Of a DNA stretch of 64,000 nt, positions 51,778 to 62,300 are shown piece by piece. Under the pieces are notes generated by a model. The model had not been told where the DNA came from, searched no databases, and saw only the letters and a program-made list of their open reading frames with translations. The DNA is from Kitasatospora sp. NBC_00458 (GTDB lineage Bacteria; Actinomycetota; Actinomycetes; Streptomycetales; Streptomycetaceae), in contig NZ_CP107904.1 in the NCBI RefSeq assembly GCF_036013975.1, positions 806,001-870,000 of the forward strand, given 5' to 3'. Numbering within the stretch: the first letter of the stretch is position 1; every line of letters begins with the position of its first letter. Position numbers and translations under genes: made by a program.

Positions 51778-52984
51778 GCCGGGTCACGCCGCGCAGGCTC
51801 ACCAGGCCGTTCCACTCGACCTTGCCGTCCAGGGCCATGTCGGGGAAGCGGCGGACGAGTTCGCCGATGGCGACTCTGCCCTCGATTCGGGCCAGCGTCG
51901 CGCCCAGGCAGTGGTGCATGCCGCCGCCGAAGGAGAGGTGGCGCCGGGCGTTCTCACGTTCGACCTTCAGCTCCTCCGCGTCCGGGCCGAAGACCTCCTC
52001 GTCGCGGTTGGCGCCGGCCAGGTTGGCGAGGATGAACGAGCCGGCGGGGATCTCGTGGCCGCCGACCCGGTGGGGCTCGGTGGTGACGCGGCGGCTGAAG
52101 TGCACCGGCGGCTCGTGGCGCAGCACCTCCTCCACCGCGTTCGGCACCAACTCGGGTTTGGCGTGCAGGAGTTCCCGCTGGTCCGGGTGGCGCAGCAGAG
52201 CGTGCGCGCCGGCCGAGATCAGGTTGACGCTGGTCTCGTAGCCCGCGACGTAGAGCATGGTGACCTGGGCGACCAGCTCGTCGTGGGTGAGCGTGTCGCC
52301 GTCGTCCTCGGCGGCGATGAGGGCGGTGAGCAGGTCGTCGCCCGGCTCGCGCCGCTTGCGGGAGACGGCGTCGCCGACCACCTCGAAGATCTCCGCGTCG
52401 GCCGCCTCGATCACCCTCATCACCTCCCGGTCCGGGGTGAGTTCGACCGAGCGCATCAGCAGCGTGGTGAGCATCCGCATGTGCCCGGTGTCGATCGGCG
52501 GGATCCCGAGCATGCGCGAGATGACGGTGAACGGCAGCGGGAACGCCAGCGACTCGACCAGGTCCCCGCCGCCCGCCTCGGCGACGCCGTCGAGGGCCTC
52601 GGTGACCAGGCCGTGGATCATCGGTTCCAGCGCGTTGACCGCGCGCACCGTGAACGCCTGGGTGACCAGCTTGCGGAGCCGGGTGTGGTCCGGCGGGTCC
52701 CGGTCCAGCAGGGCCAACCCCTTCAGCCGCGGCTTGTCCGTCACCCCCGCCTTCGCGTAGGCGTCGCGGAACGGGCCCGGGGCGACGCGGCTCTGCTCGA
52801 CGGACAGCCCTGAGCGCACCAGCTCGGCCACGTCCTCGTAGCGCGAGACCATCCAGAAGCCGCCCGGGTGTTCGTGCACCGGCGCGTGCCGGCGCAGCTC
52901 CGCGTAGTGCGGGTACGGGTCCTCCTGGAACTCCCGGGTGAACGGGTAGAAGATCACGGGCTGGTCCTGCGAAGCGGTGCTCAC
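51761..52984 (-). CDS. Cytochrome P450
   Basis: A 407-residue P450 of the common actinomycete tailoring type. Heme loop FGGGMHHCLG, I-helix YVAGYETS, ExxR in EEVLRHEPP. It starts at GTG 52984 overlapping the AT-AT-ER stop (GTGA), so it is translated with the trans-AT PKS machinery and probably oxidises the polyketide. It is not a close copy of the P450 at 11796. The frame stays open upstream to 53794, but that is a shadow of the AT-AT-ER gene. Confidence 0.92.
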   Translation of the reverse strand: MSTASQDQPVIFYPFTREFQEDPYPHYAELRRHAPVHEHPGGFWMVSRYEDVAELVRSGLSVEQSRVAPGPFRDAYAKAGVTDKPRLKGLALLDRDPPDHTRLRKLVTQAFTVRAVNALEPMIHGLVTEALDGVAEAGGGDLVESLAFPLPFTVISRMLGIPPIDTGHMRMLTTLLMRSVELTPDREVMRVIEAADAEIFEVVGDAVSRKRREPGDDLLTALIAAEDDGDTLTHDELVAQVTMLYVAGYETSVNLISAGAHALLRHPDQRELLHAKPELVPNAVEEVLRHEPPVHFSRRVTTEPHRVGGHEIPAGSFILANLAGANRDEEVFGPDAEELKVERENARRHLSFGGGMHHCLGATLARIEGRVAIGELVRRFPDMALDGKVEWNGLVSLRGVTRLPVTA

Positions 52985-55900
52985 GGTCCGGTGTCCTCCT
53001 TCGTGTGCGGTCGGTCGTCCTGGTTCGTTCGCATGCCCTGGAGCGTCTGGAGGGCCTGGATCCGGGCGGTGAGGTGGGCCGCCGCACCCGCCATCAGGAC
53101 CTCGGCGACGGCGTCGACGGTGCGCGCCCGCCAGGGTTCCAGCCCGGAGCCGGCGACCGCCTGGTTGAACGCGCCCATCGCCGGCCCGCAGTGGACCAGG
53201 TAGTCCACGGTGTGGTCCGGGTCGCCCGCCAGCGCCAGGCGCAGGCCCCGGTCGAAGTAGCGGCGCAGCGGCTGCTCCGCCTCCGACCGTGCCCCGGTGT
53301 CCGGTGCCGGAGTCGTCGGCGGACCGGTCGGGGGGCGGTACTCGCCGCCCAGGTAGCGCTCCAGGATCCGGGTCCTGGTCGCCTCGTCCAGGTCGGCCGT
53401 CGTGGTGTTGCGGCGCCACAGCTCGTGCAGCGCGGACGCCCGTGCAGGGAAGAACACGCCGCGCTTCAAGTAGCGCGCCCGCAGCCCGAGTTCGAACTGG
53501 TACGGCGACGGCGCGGTGTCCACGTCGTACTCGTCCGCCTGCTGCAGGAGGTCCTTGACGCGGTCGCTGGTGGCCGCCTCGACCGAGCACTGGTTCACCG
53601 ACCCGGTCAGCACGAAGTCCGAGCCCAGCAGGAACGCCGCGGCCGCCGCCTCCGGCGTGCCGATGCCGCCGGCGCAGCCGACGTGCACCCGGGGCCCCGG
53701 CAGTGCGGCGGAGTCCCGCAGCCGCAGCACGGCCGGGAGCAGCGTCAGCGGGTCCGCGCCCGTGCACAGCCAGCCGCCGTCCGCCGTCACGCACAGGTCG
53801 TCGGCCATCGGGCTGCCGGCGGCGGCCGCGGCCTCGGCCTCGGTGACCGCGCCCCTCGCCAGCAGCCGTGCCACCAGGGGCCCGGGCGGCGGGGCGAGGA
53901 ACGCCGCGGCCACGTCGGTGCGCGACACCTTCGCCAGGATCCGGCCGCCCTTGAGCCGGAAGCGCACGAGCTGCTCGGTCACCCCGGGGAAGCCGGAGAC
54001 CTCCGCCAGGGTCACCCCGTGGCGCAGCAGCAGGTCGATCAGGGCGGCCTCCTGCTCCGGCGCGTCGGGGTGGTGGAGGACGTTGACGCCGTGGGCGCTG
54101 CCCAGGTCGAGTTCGCGCAGTCGCCGCTCCACCTCGGCGAGGTCGAGCCCGCCGGTCCCCAGGAAGGCGAGCAGACCGGCCTTGGTCGCGGCACGGACCA
54201 GCTCGGGGCCGGAGACGCCGCCGTACATCGATCCCAGCACGTAGGCGCGCCGCAGACCGTAGCGCTCACGGAAGGTCCGGGCGCCCAGGCCCTCGGCGGT
54301 GACGGCGGGCCGGGCACCCCCGGGGGAGCCGGCGGCGGCCGGGGAGGCGGGCGCGGTCGGGACGACGGGCGCGGCCGGGGAGGCGGGGACGGTCGGGACG
54401 ACGGGGACGGCCGGGACGACGGGCGCGGTCGGGACGACGGGCGCGGCGGGCAGGACCGCCTGCGCGGCCGGGGGGATCGCCGCGGCCGGGGGGCGCGGCG
54501 CGGTGGCGGCCCTGGTGCGGGTGACGAGCTTGGTGAGCACCTGGCCGGGGCCCAGCTCCACGAACTCGAAGTCGCCCTCGCGCATCAGGGCGCGCACGGT
54601 GTCGGTCCAGCGCACCGGGGAGGCGATCTGCGCCGTCAGCCGGTCCTTGAGGGTCGACGCCGTGTACGGCAGGGCGTCCACGTTGGCGAGCACCGGGACG
54701 GTCGGGGGGCGCAGCGCGAAGCCGTCCAGGTAGCGCCCGAACTCCTCGGCCACCGGGCGCATGTAGCGCGAGTGCAGCGGCGCGCTGACGGTCAGGCGCA
54801 CGGTGCGGGCGCCGGCCGCCTCGAACGCGGCGCAGGCCGCTTCGAGCTCCTGCTGCGGGCCGGAGAGCACGAACTGGTCCGGGGCGTTGTGGTTGGCGAG
54901 GTCCAGCGCCTCGAACGCGGGGTCGGCGAGGGTGCGGGTCACGTCCTCCTCGCCGACGCCGACCACCGCCGCCATCGAGCCGCCGGGGGCCGCGGCCATC
55001 AGCTCGCCGCGCCGGCGCACCAGCCGCAGTCCGGTCTCGAAGTCGAAGACCCCGGCCGCGAACAGCGCGGCGTACTCGCCCAGGCTGTGCCCGACGAGGT
55101 GGTCCGGTGCCACCGGGTCCTGTGCCACGCGGTCCAGGTAGGCCAGGGCGCTCACCACGTAGAGCGCGGGCTGGGTGAACTCGGTGCGGCCCAGGCGGCG
55201 TTCGGGGTCGCGTACGCACAGCTCCTCGATCGAGTAGCCGAGCACGTCGTCCGCGACCGCCGTCTGGGCCGGGAACCGTGCGAACAGTTCCCGGCCCATA
55301 CCGCGGCGCTGCGAGCCCTGCCCGGGGAAGCCGTAGACCTTCGGACGGGCGGTGCCGTGCCCGCCCTGTCCGTCCCGCGGTGCCGCGGCCCCGATCCGGC
55401 GTGGTGCCGTACCGGCGGCGTGCAGGCGGACCTGCTCGAAGAGGGCGGTGTCCTGCTCGAACGGGCTGAGCAGCGGCAGCGACTGCGCCGGGCCCGCCTC
55501 GGGCAGCAGCATCCGGGCGAAGTTGTGCAGGGTGCCCGAGGGCCCGAGGTCGAGGTAGAGGAAGTCGTCACGCCCGCGCAGCCAGGCCATCGCCCGCTCG
55601 AACTCGATCGGCCGCCGGGCGACCTGCGCGAAGTGGTCCGCGTCGGCCCGTTCCACCGGCTCGCCGGTCACGCAGGACACCCACGGGATCCGCGGCGCCG
55701 CGAACGCCACGCCCTCGAAGTCGGCCCGGCACGCCTCCAACGCCCGATCCATCAGCCGGGAGTGGAAGGCGTACTCGACCGGCAGCGGCAGGTGCAGGAC
55801 GCCGGCCGTGCGCAACGCGTGCTCCGCGCGGTCCAGTTCGGCCTGCGGGGCGGTGACCACGAAGCACTCCGGGTGGTTGCGCGCGGCGATCTCGCAGGCC

Positions 55901-56364
55901 CGCAGCTCCGGCACCCGCTCCAGCACCTCGGCTCCGGCGAGCACGGCGATCATCCCGCCGGGCGCGCTCGCGCGCAGTGCACCGGCCTGGCGCACCAGCA
56001 GCCGCAGGCAGTCGACCGGCTCCAGCGCGCCGGCGACGACGGCCGCCGCGTACTCCCCCAGGCTGTAGCCGAGGACGTAGTCCGGCTCGATGCCCTCGGC
56101 GCGCAGGGCGGCGGCCAGGGCGAGCTCGATCATGACGATGCCCGGGTGGGAGACCGCGGTGTCGACGAGGGGGTGGTTCCTCGGCTTCTCCTCGTCGAAG
56201 ATCCGGGCCAGCACCGACACGCCGGACGCCTCGGCGACCACCGCGTCGTAGCGGCGCAGCTCGGTGCGGAACACCTCGTTGGCCTCGTAGAGCTCCCGGC
56301 CCATCCCGTAGTACTGGGAGCCCTGGCCGGAGAACAGGAACACGGTGGGCCGGTGGCCGCTCAT
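52981..56364 (-). CDS. Trans-acting AT-AT-ER protein
   Basis: A 1127-residue helper of trans-AT PKSs. First AT-like domain (about 5-290) has GQGSQYYGMG and GYSLGEY, Tyr for the usual His; such first domains are often acyl hydrolases that clear stalled chains. Second AT (about 320-620) has GHSLGEY and APLHS in place of the HAFH box, probably malonyl. A low-complexity Val/Pro/Ala linker (about 620-690) leads to a PfaD-type FMN enoyl reductase (about 690-1090) with LGSMYGGVSGPE and GCAGGIGTPEAA. It supplies extender units and enoyl reduction to the AT-less PKS whose gene overlaps it by ATGA. Such proteins are the hallmark of trans-AT systems. Confidence 0.93.
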   Translation of the reverse strand: MSGHRPTVFLFSGQGSQYYGMGRELYEANEVFRTELRRYDAVVAEASGVSVLARIFDEEKPRNHPLVDTAVSHPGIVMIELALAAALRAEGIEPDYVLGYSLGEYAAAVVAGALEPVDCLRLLVRQAGALRASAPGGMIAVLAGAEVLERVPELRACEIAARNHPECFVVTAPQAELDRAEHALRTAGVLHLPLPVEYAFHSRLMDRALEACRADFEGVAFAAPRIPWVSCVTGEPVERADADHFAQVARRPIEFERAMAWLRGRDDFLYLDLGPSGTLHNFARMLLPEAGPAQSLPLLSPFEQDTALFEQVRLHAAGTAPRRIGAAAPRDGQGGHGTARPKVYGFPGQGSQRRGMGRELFARFPAQTAVADDVLGYSIEELCVRDPERRLGRTEFTQPALYVVSALAYLDRVAQDPVAPDHLVGHSLGEYAALFAAGVFDFETGLRLVRRRGELMAAAPGGSMAAVVGVGEEDVTRTLADPAFEALDLANHNAPDQFVLSGPQQELEAACAAFEAAGARTVRLTVSAPLHSRYMRPVAEEFGRYLDGFALRPPTVPVLANVDALPYTASTLKDRLTAQIASPVRWTDTVRALMREGDFEFVELGPGQVLTKLVTRTRAATAPRPPAAAIPPAAQAVLPAAPVVPTAPVVPAVPVVPTVPASPAAPVVPTAPASPAAAGSPGGARPAVTAEGLGARTFRERYGLRRAYVLGSMYGGVSGPELVRAATKAGLLAFLGTGGLDLAEVERRLRELDLGSAHGVNVLHHPDAPEQEAALIDLLLRHGVTLAEVSGFPGVTEQLVRFRLKGGRILAKVSRTDVAAAFLAPPPGPLVARLLARGAVTEAEAAAAAGSPMADDLCVTADGGWLCTGADPLTLLPAVLRLRDSAALPGPRVHVGCAGGIGTPEAAAAAFLLGSDFVLTGSVNQCSVEAATSDRVKDLLQQADEYDVDTAPSPYQFELGLRARYLKRGVFFPARASALHELWRRNTTTADLDEATRTRILERYLGGEYRPPTGPPTTPAPDTGARSEAEQPLRRYFDRGLRLALAGDPDHTVDYLVHCGPAMGAFNQAVAGSGLEPWRARTVDAVAEVLMAGAAAHLTARIQALQTLQGMRTNQDDRPHTKEDTGP
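54330..54460 (-). repeat. Low-complexity repeat coding for the AT-ER linker
   Basis: Short imperfect tandem repeats built on GGGACGACGGG and GGCGCGG, coding for repeated VVPTAP and PASPAAP on the minus strand. They form a flexible hinge between the second AT and the enoyl reductase and are likely to vary in length between strains. Confidence 0.6.
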
Positions 56365-59300
56365 CGGTAGCCGTCCCAGAACAGGCCGCCGGAGGCGGCG
56401 TCGGATGCGGTGGTGCCTCGGATGACGGTCCTCCGGTTCAGCGCGGGTTCGGGCAGGGGTTCGCGGGTGGGGCGGGCGGCATCGGGAGCCGGGGCGAGCA
56501 GGACGTGGGCGTTGGTGCCGCCGTCGGCGAAGCAGTTGAGCGCCGCCAGTGGCGCACCGTCCGGCCACGCCACGACCTCCCGGGGGAAGTACAGCGGCGA
56601 TGACTCCAGGTCGAAGTGCTTGAGCGGTTCCTGTCCGGAGCCGAACGGCACCTGCTCCCCGTGCTGCAGCATCAGGACGACCTTGATGAACGCGGCGATG
56701 CCTTCCGCGCCCAGCGGGTGGCCGATGTTGGGCTTGACCGAGCCGAGCGCCACCGGGTGCGCCGGATCGGTGCCGTAGACCGCCTGGACGGCCTTGAGTT
56801 CGAGCAGGTCGGTCACGGTGGAGCCGGAGCCGTTGACCTCCACCCAGCCGATCTCGCGGGGGGTGTGGCCGCTGCGCGCCAGCGTCTCGGCCATCACCTC
56901 CTTCTGCGCCTGAGGGTTCGGGGTGGCCGGGCCGGCGGTGCGTCCGTCGTTGTTGACCGCGATTCCCCGGAGGACCGCGAGCACCCGGTCCCCGTCGGCC
57001 TGTGCCTGCGCCAGCGGCTTGAGGACGACCACGCCGACCCCTTCGCCGAGGACGAGCCCGGCGGCCCGGCGGTCGAAGAGGTGGAACTCGGGTCCGGGGT
57101 TGAGGAGTCCGCGCTGGGCGAAGATCCGGTGCGCCCGGCCGTCGGCCAGCAGGTTCACCCCTGCCACCACGGCCGCCTCGACGGCGCCCGCCCGCAGGGC
57201 GTACACGGCCGTCTCCATCGCCACCAGCGCGGAGGAGCAGGCGGTGTCGACCACGATGCTCGGGCCGCGGAAGTCGAAGAACTGGGAGATGTTGGCCGAC
57301 AGGTAGTTCTGGCCGGTCGCCATCACCGGGTTCTGCGCCCGCTCGACCAGCGTCTCGTCCGGTGTGCCGGTGGTCCGGCCGCCGACGTACACGCCGATCC
57401 GCCGTCCCTTGAGTTCGGCGGGACGGTAGCCCGCGTGGTGCACGGCCCGGTCGACCTCCTCCAGCAGCAGCAGGGCCTGCGGGTCCAGGGCCGCGACGTC
57501 CGCCTCCGAGAGTAGGAACGCCTCCGGGTCGAAGCGCAGTTCCTCGGGCAGCAGGCCGGCGTGGAACCCGCCCAGGCCGGCGATGCGACGCTCCGGGACG
57601 GGCCGCAGCGCGCTGCGGCCCTGCCGCAGCAGCTGCCAGTACTCCTCCGGGGAGCCCGAGTGCGGGAAGCGGCAGGACAGGCCGACCACCGCGATGTCCC
57701 GGCCCGCCCGCTCGTCCGGCGCGGCGGTCGAAGCGGCGCCCGGGGCGGTGGCACGGGCGGTGGCGTCGACCGGGGCGGCGGCGTCGACCGCGGCCACCCG
57801 GGCGGCCGGGGCCTGCGGCGCCGGGGTGCCGAATGCGGCGGCGAGCTCCGCCGGGTGCTCGGCGGCGAGGTAGTCCGCGAACTCCCGGGCCGTCGGGTAC
57901 TCCAGCAGGGAGGACGGGTCGAGCGACACGTCCAGCCGCTTGCCCAGGGTCTGCAGCAACTGCGCCACCAGGATCGAGTCGATGCCGAAGTCCTGGACCG
58001 GCACGTCGTCGGCCAGCACGGCCCGGTCGAACCGCAGCTCCTCCGCGAGCCGGTCCAGCAGCCACGAGGCCACCGCCGCACGCGCACCGAGGCTGTCCCC
58101 GGACGGCGCCGCGGCCCGGTCGGGGGCGCTCGTCGGCGCTCGGCGGGCGGCCTGCGGCACGGCGGATCCCGTCGCCGGCCCGTCGCCGGCCCCCGGGCCG
58201 CCGTCCGTCAGCCGCTCCGGACTCCAGTCGGTGTCCGGCCGCACCGCGGCGGCCAGCACCACCGGCTCGCCGGCGGCGAGCGCGCGGTCGAGCAGGGCGA
58301 GCCCCTGCCGGTCCGTCAGTGCGAGGAGCCCGGTGGCCCGGTAGGCCTCGCCGCGCACCTCCCCCATGCCGGTGTCGCGCCAGCTCGGCCACTGCACGCT
58401 GACCAGCGGAAGCCCGTACCGGCGCTCCTCGGCCACCGCGTCCAGGTAGGCGTTGGCCAGCGCGTAGTCGCTCTGCCCGACCGCCAGCCGGGGCAGCGCG
58501 GCGGTGACCGACGAGTACAGGACGAAGAAGGCCAGTGGCTCGTCCCGGAAGGTGCGCGTCAACGCGTCGAGGCCGAAGACCTTCGGGCCGATCACCCGCG
58601 CCGCGGACTCCAGCGGCTTGCGGACGAAGGCCGGGTTCTCGGAGTCCACGGACCCGGCGGCGTGCACCACCCCTCCCACCGGGCCGAGCCGCAGCCGGAC
58701 CTCGGTCAGCGCCTTGGCCAGCGCCCCCTCGTCCTCCAGGTCGACCGCGAGCACCTCCAGTTCCACGCCCTGGGCGGCGAGTTCGGCCAACGGGCGCAGC
58801 TTGCGGCCCAGCCGGGTGTCCGCCGCGAGGTGTGCGGCCCACTCGGCCTGCGGCGGCAGCTCCTCCCGGCCGGTGAGGACCAGCTTGCGCACCCCGTGCC
58901 GGGCGACGAAGTGGCGGGCGGTCAGCAGGCCGAGGCCGCGCGTGCCGCCGGTCACCCAGAGCACGTGCCCGTCCGCGAGACGCGGCGGGCGGGACGTGCC
59001 GTCCGGCAGCTCGCGCAGCTGCGCCCGGTGCCGGACGCCGTCCCGGTAGGCGACCTCGGCCTCCGGCCCGGCGCCGGCGAGTTCGTCGAGCGCCCGGGCG
59101 ACCGCCTGCCGGTCCGTGCACGTGCCCAGCCTGACGTGGAGCGAGCGCACGTGGCCGTACTCGCTCTGCAGCATCCGGTACAGGCCCGCCCGCTCCGCAC
59201 CGCCGCCGGGACCGGCCGACGTCTCGCGTGAGACCAGCAGCGCGCGCAGGTCGCGCGGGCCCTGGTCGACCAGCCGCTGGAGCCAGCGCCACCAGGTGTG

Positions 59301-62300
59301 GAGCACGGTCCGGTCCAGCGGCTGCCCCTGCTCGGCGCACCCCGTCAGGTCCAGCACGGCGTCGAAGCGGTCCCAGCGGGTGCCGGCCAGCGCCAGGTCG
59401 GCGTCGAGCGCGGCGCTGGTGAGCACCTCGGCACCCGGCAGCGCGGCGGCCAGCGCGGCGGCCAGGGCCTCGGTGCCGGGGACCGCCAGGACGGCCGTGC
59501 GGCCCGGCAGGGCCCGCCGCGAGGCGGTCCGGGCGGGGACCCACTGCCTGGTGAGCAGCCGCTCCTCGGCCTCGGGGGCGTCCGGGGCGGGAACGGTCAC
59601 AGCCGGTACGGCCGGGGCCGCTACGACCGGGGCGGGAGCGGCCTCAAGGGCGGCCAGTTCCGCGTCCGCGGCGGCGAGCCAGACCCGCCCGCCGTCGAAG
59701 GGGTAGCCCGGCAGCGGCACGCGGCCGGGCCGCCGCCCGCCGTGCAGCACGGACCAGTCCACCCGGCGGCCCGTGGTCCAGGCCTCGGCGAGCGCGGCCG
59801 GATCGGCCGCCAGGGCCCCGCCCCCGGCCGGCCGGCGCGGGTCGACCACGCCCGTCCAGCTCCCGGCCGGCACCCGGCCGGCGGCGAACTCGTCGAGGCG
59901 GTCGGCCAGTCGGTCCAGGTCATCGAACTCCACCGCGAGCCGGTGGGCCATCGCCTCGCGCCCGGACTGCAGCGTCCAGGCGACCTCGCTCGGCGCCGCG
60001 CCGGCGGCCTCGGCGCGCAGCCGCGCGGCCAGCCGCCGGGCCTGCTCGGCCAGTCGGTCCGCGTCCCGGGCGGAGAGCACGGCCAGCTGCGGGCCGTCCG
60101 CGGCGGCGGACGGCGCCTCGGCCCCCAGGTACTCCTGGAGGATGACGTGCGCGTTGGTGCCACCCGCGCCGAACGCGCTGACCCCCGCCGTCCGGGGCCG
60201 CTCGGCGCCGTCCGCGCCGACCCGGCGCGGCCACGGCTCCGGCTCGCGCTGGACCACGAACGGCGTCCCCGCGAAGTCGATGTTGGGGTTGAGCTCCTGC
60301 GCGTGCAGCGAGGGGGCCAGCTCGCCGTGCCGCATCTGGAGCAGCACCTTGGTGACCGACGCGATGCCGGCCGCCGACTCGGCGTGCCCGATGTTCGACT
60401 TCACCGAACCGATCGGCAGCCGCTCGGGCAGGTCGTCCCCGAAGGCCCGCAGCAGTCCGGTGATCTCCACCGGGTCGCCCAGTTCGGTGCCCGTGCCGTG
60501 CGCCTCGACGTAGTCCAGGTCGCCCGGACGCAGGCCGGCCCGGTCGAGCGCCGAGCGCACCAGGTCGCCCTGCACCCGGGGGTTGGGCACGGTGAACCCG
60601 CGGCCCGTTCCGCCGTGGTTGACGGCCGAGGACCTGACCACCGCGAGGATCCGGTCGCCGTCCGCGAGGGCCGCGTCCAGCCGCTTCAGCAGGACCGCGC
60701 CCGAGCCCTCCGCCGGGACGTAGCCGGTGCCGCCTGCGCCGAAGCTGCGGCACCGGCCGTCCTCGGAGAGGAAGCCGCGCCACGCCAGCTGGAGGTACTT
60801 GGCCGGGTGGCTGGTGATGTTGACGCCGCCGGCGACGGCGACCTCGCAGTCGCCGGCCCTGATGGCCTGGCAGGCCTGGTGGATGGTGACCAGCGCGGAG
60901 GAGCACATGGTGTCCACGGCGACGCTGGGGCCGGTGAAGTCGTAGAAGTACGAGACCCGGTTGGCCACCGAGGCGAACGACGAGTGCGGGGGCAGGCCCT
61001 CGCCCCGCAGCGCCTCCTGGACGCCGTACAGCTGGTACTGGCCGTACATCATGCCGACGAAGACGCCGGTGCGGGAACCGCGCAGCCCCTCGCGGGTGTA
61101 GCCCGCGTCCTCCAGCAGGTGCCAGACCGTCTCCAGGAACACGCGCTCCTGTGGGTCGGTGTGCTCCGCCTCGATCTGCGACATCCGGAAGAACAGCGGG
61201 TCGAAGCGGTCGGCGCCGCGCACGAAGCCGCCCCACTTGCCGTAGGTCTTGCCGATCAGCGACTTCCGCTCGTCGTGGAACAGCTCGTGGCGCCACCGGT
61301 CGGCCGGGACCTCCTCCACGCTGTCCCGCCCGGCGCGCAGGTTCCGCCAGAACTCCTCGACGTCGTCGGCCTGCGGGTAGCGGCCCGCGACGCCGATGAT
61401 CGCGATGTCGTCGGCACCGTGGGCACCGTCGGCACCGTCGGCCGGGCGGGCGGCGGCGCCGGCTTCCGCGCCGGGCCGGGCCGGACCGGACTCGGCCTTC
61501 GGCGCCTCGGGCGCCTCGGGCGCCTCGGGCGCCTCGGGCGCCTCGGGCGCGGTGAACGCCTCCGGGTGCTCGGCGGCCAGGTGGTCCGCCAGCTCGCGGA
61601 CCGTCACGTACTCGAACAGCAGGGTCTTCGACAGCGGGCCGACGACCTCCTCCAGCCGCCGGGTCACGCTCAGCGTGATCAGCGAGTCCACGCCGTAGTG
61701 GTCGAAGGGGTCGGTGGCGACGATCTCCGCCTCGGGGAGCTTCAGCTCCTCCGCCGTGATCCGCAGCACCAGCCGCTCCGCCCGTTCCCGTGCGTCCGCC
61801 GGGTCGGCCGCGATCGCCGGAGCCGACGCGGCGGCCGGGGCCCCGGGCGCCGGGCTCGGGCTCGGGCTCGGGCTCGGGCCGCCGCCCAGGGCGGCCAGGA
61901 TCCGGGCCGGGTCCCCGGCGGCGAGCAGCAGCCTCGGCCGGCCGTCCGCCAGCGCCCGCTCCAGCCCGTCCAGCGCCGCCCGGCTGCGCAGCGGGCGCAG
62001 ACCCGCGACCCGGGCCGCGTACTCCTGGGTGGCGGCGTCCACGTGCATGCCGCCGTCGGCCCACACCGGCCAGGCCGCCGCCAGGGTGCGGCCCTGCCGC
62101 CGCCCGGCGCGGCGCAGCGTCTCGCGCTGCTCGGCGAAGTGGTCGAGGAAGGCGTTGGCGAACGCGTAGTCGCTCTGGCCGGCGTTGCCGAGCGCGGCGG
62201 CGGCGGAGGAGAAGGCCACGAAGTAGTCGAGCGGGTCGTGCCGGGTCTCCTCGTCCAGCAGCACCGTGCCGTGCACCTTCGCGGCCAGCACCGCCTCCGC

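Noticed and set aside
61502..61875. Possible CRISPR or other array because of short tandem repeats
   Set aside because: The repeats are 9 and 6 bp without spacers and stay in frame, coding for Pro-rich linkers.
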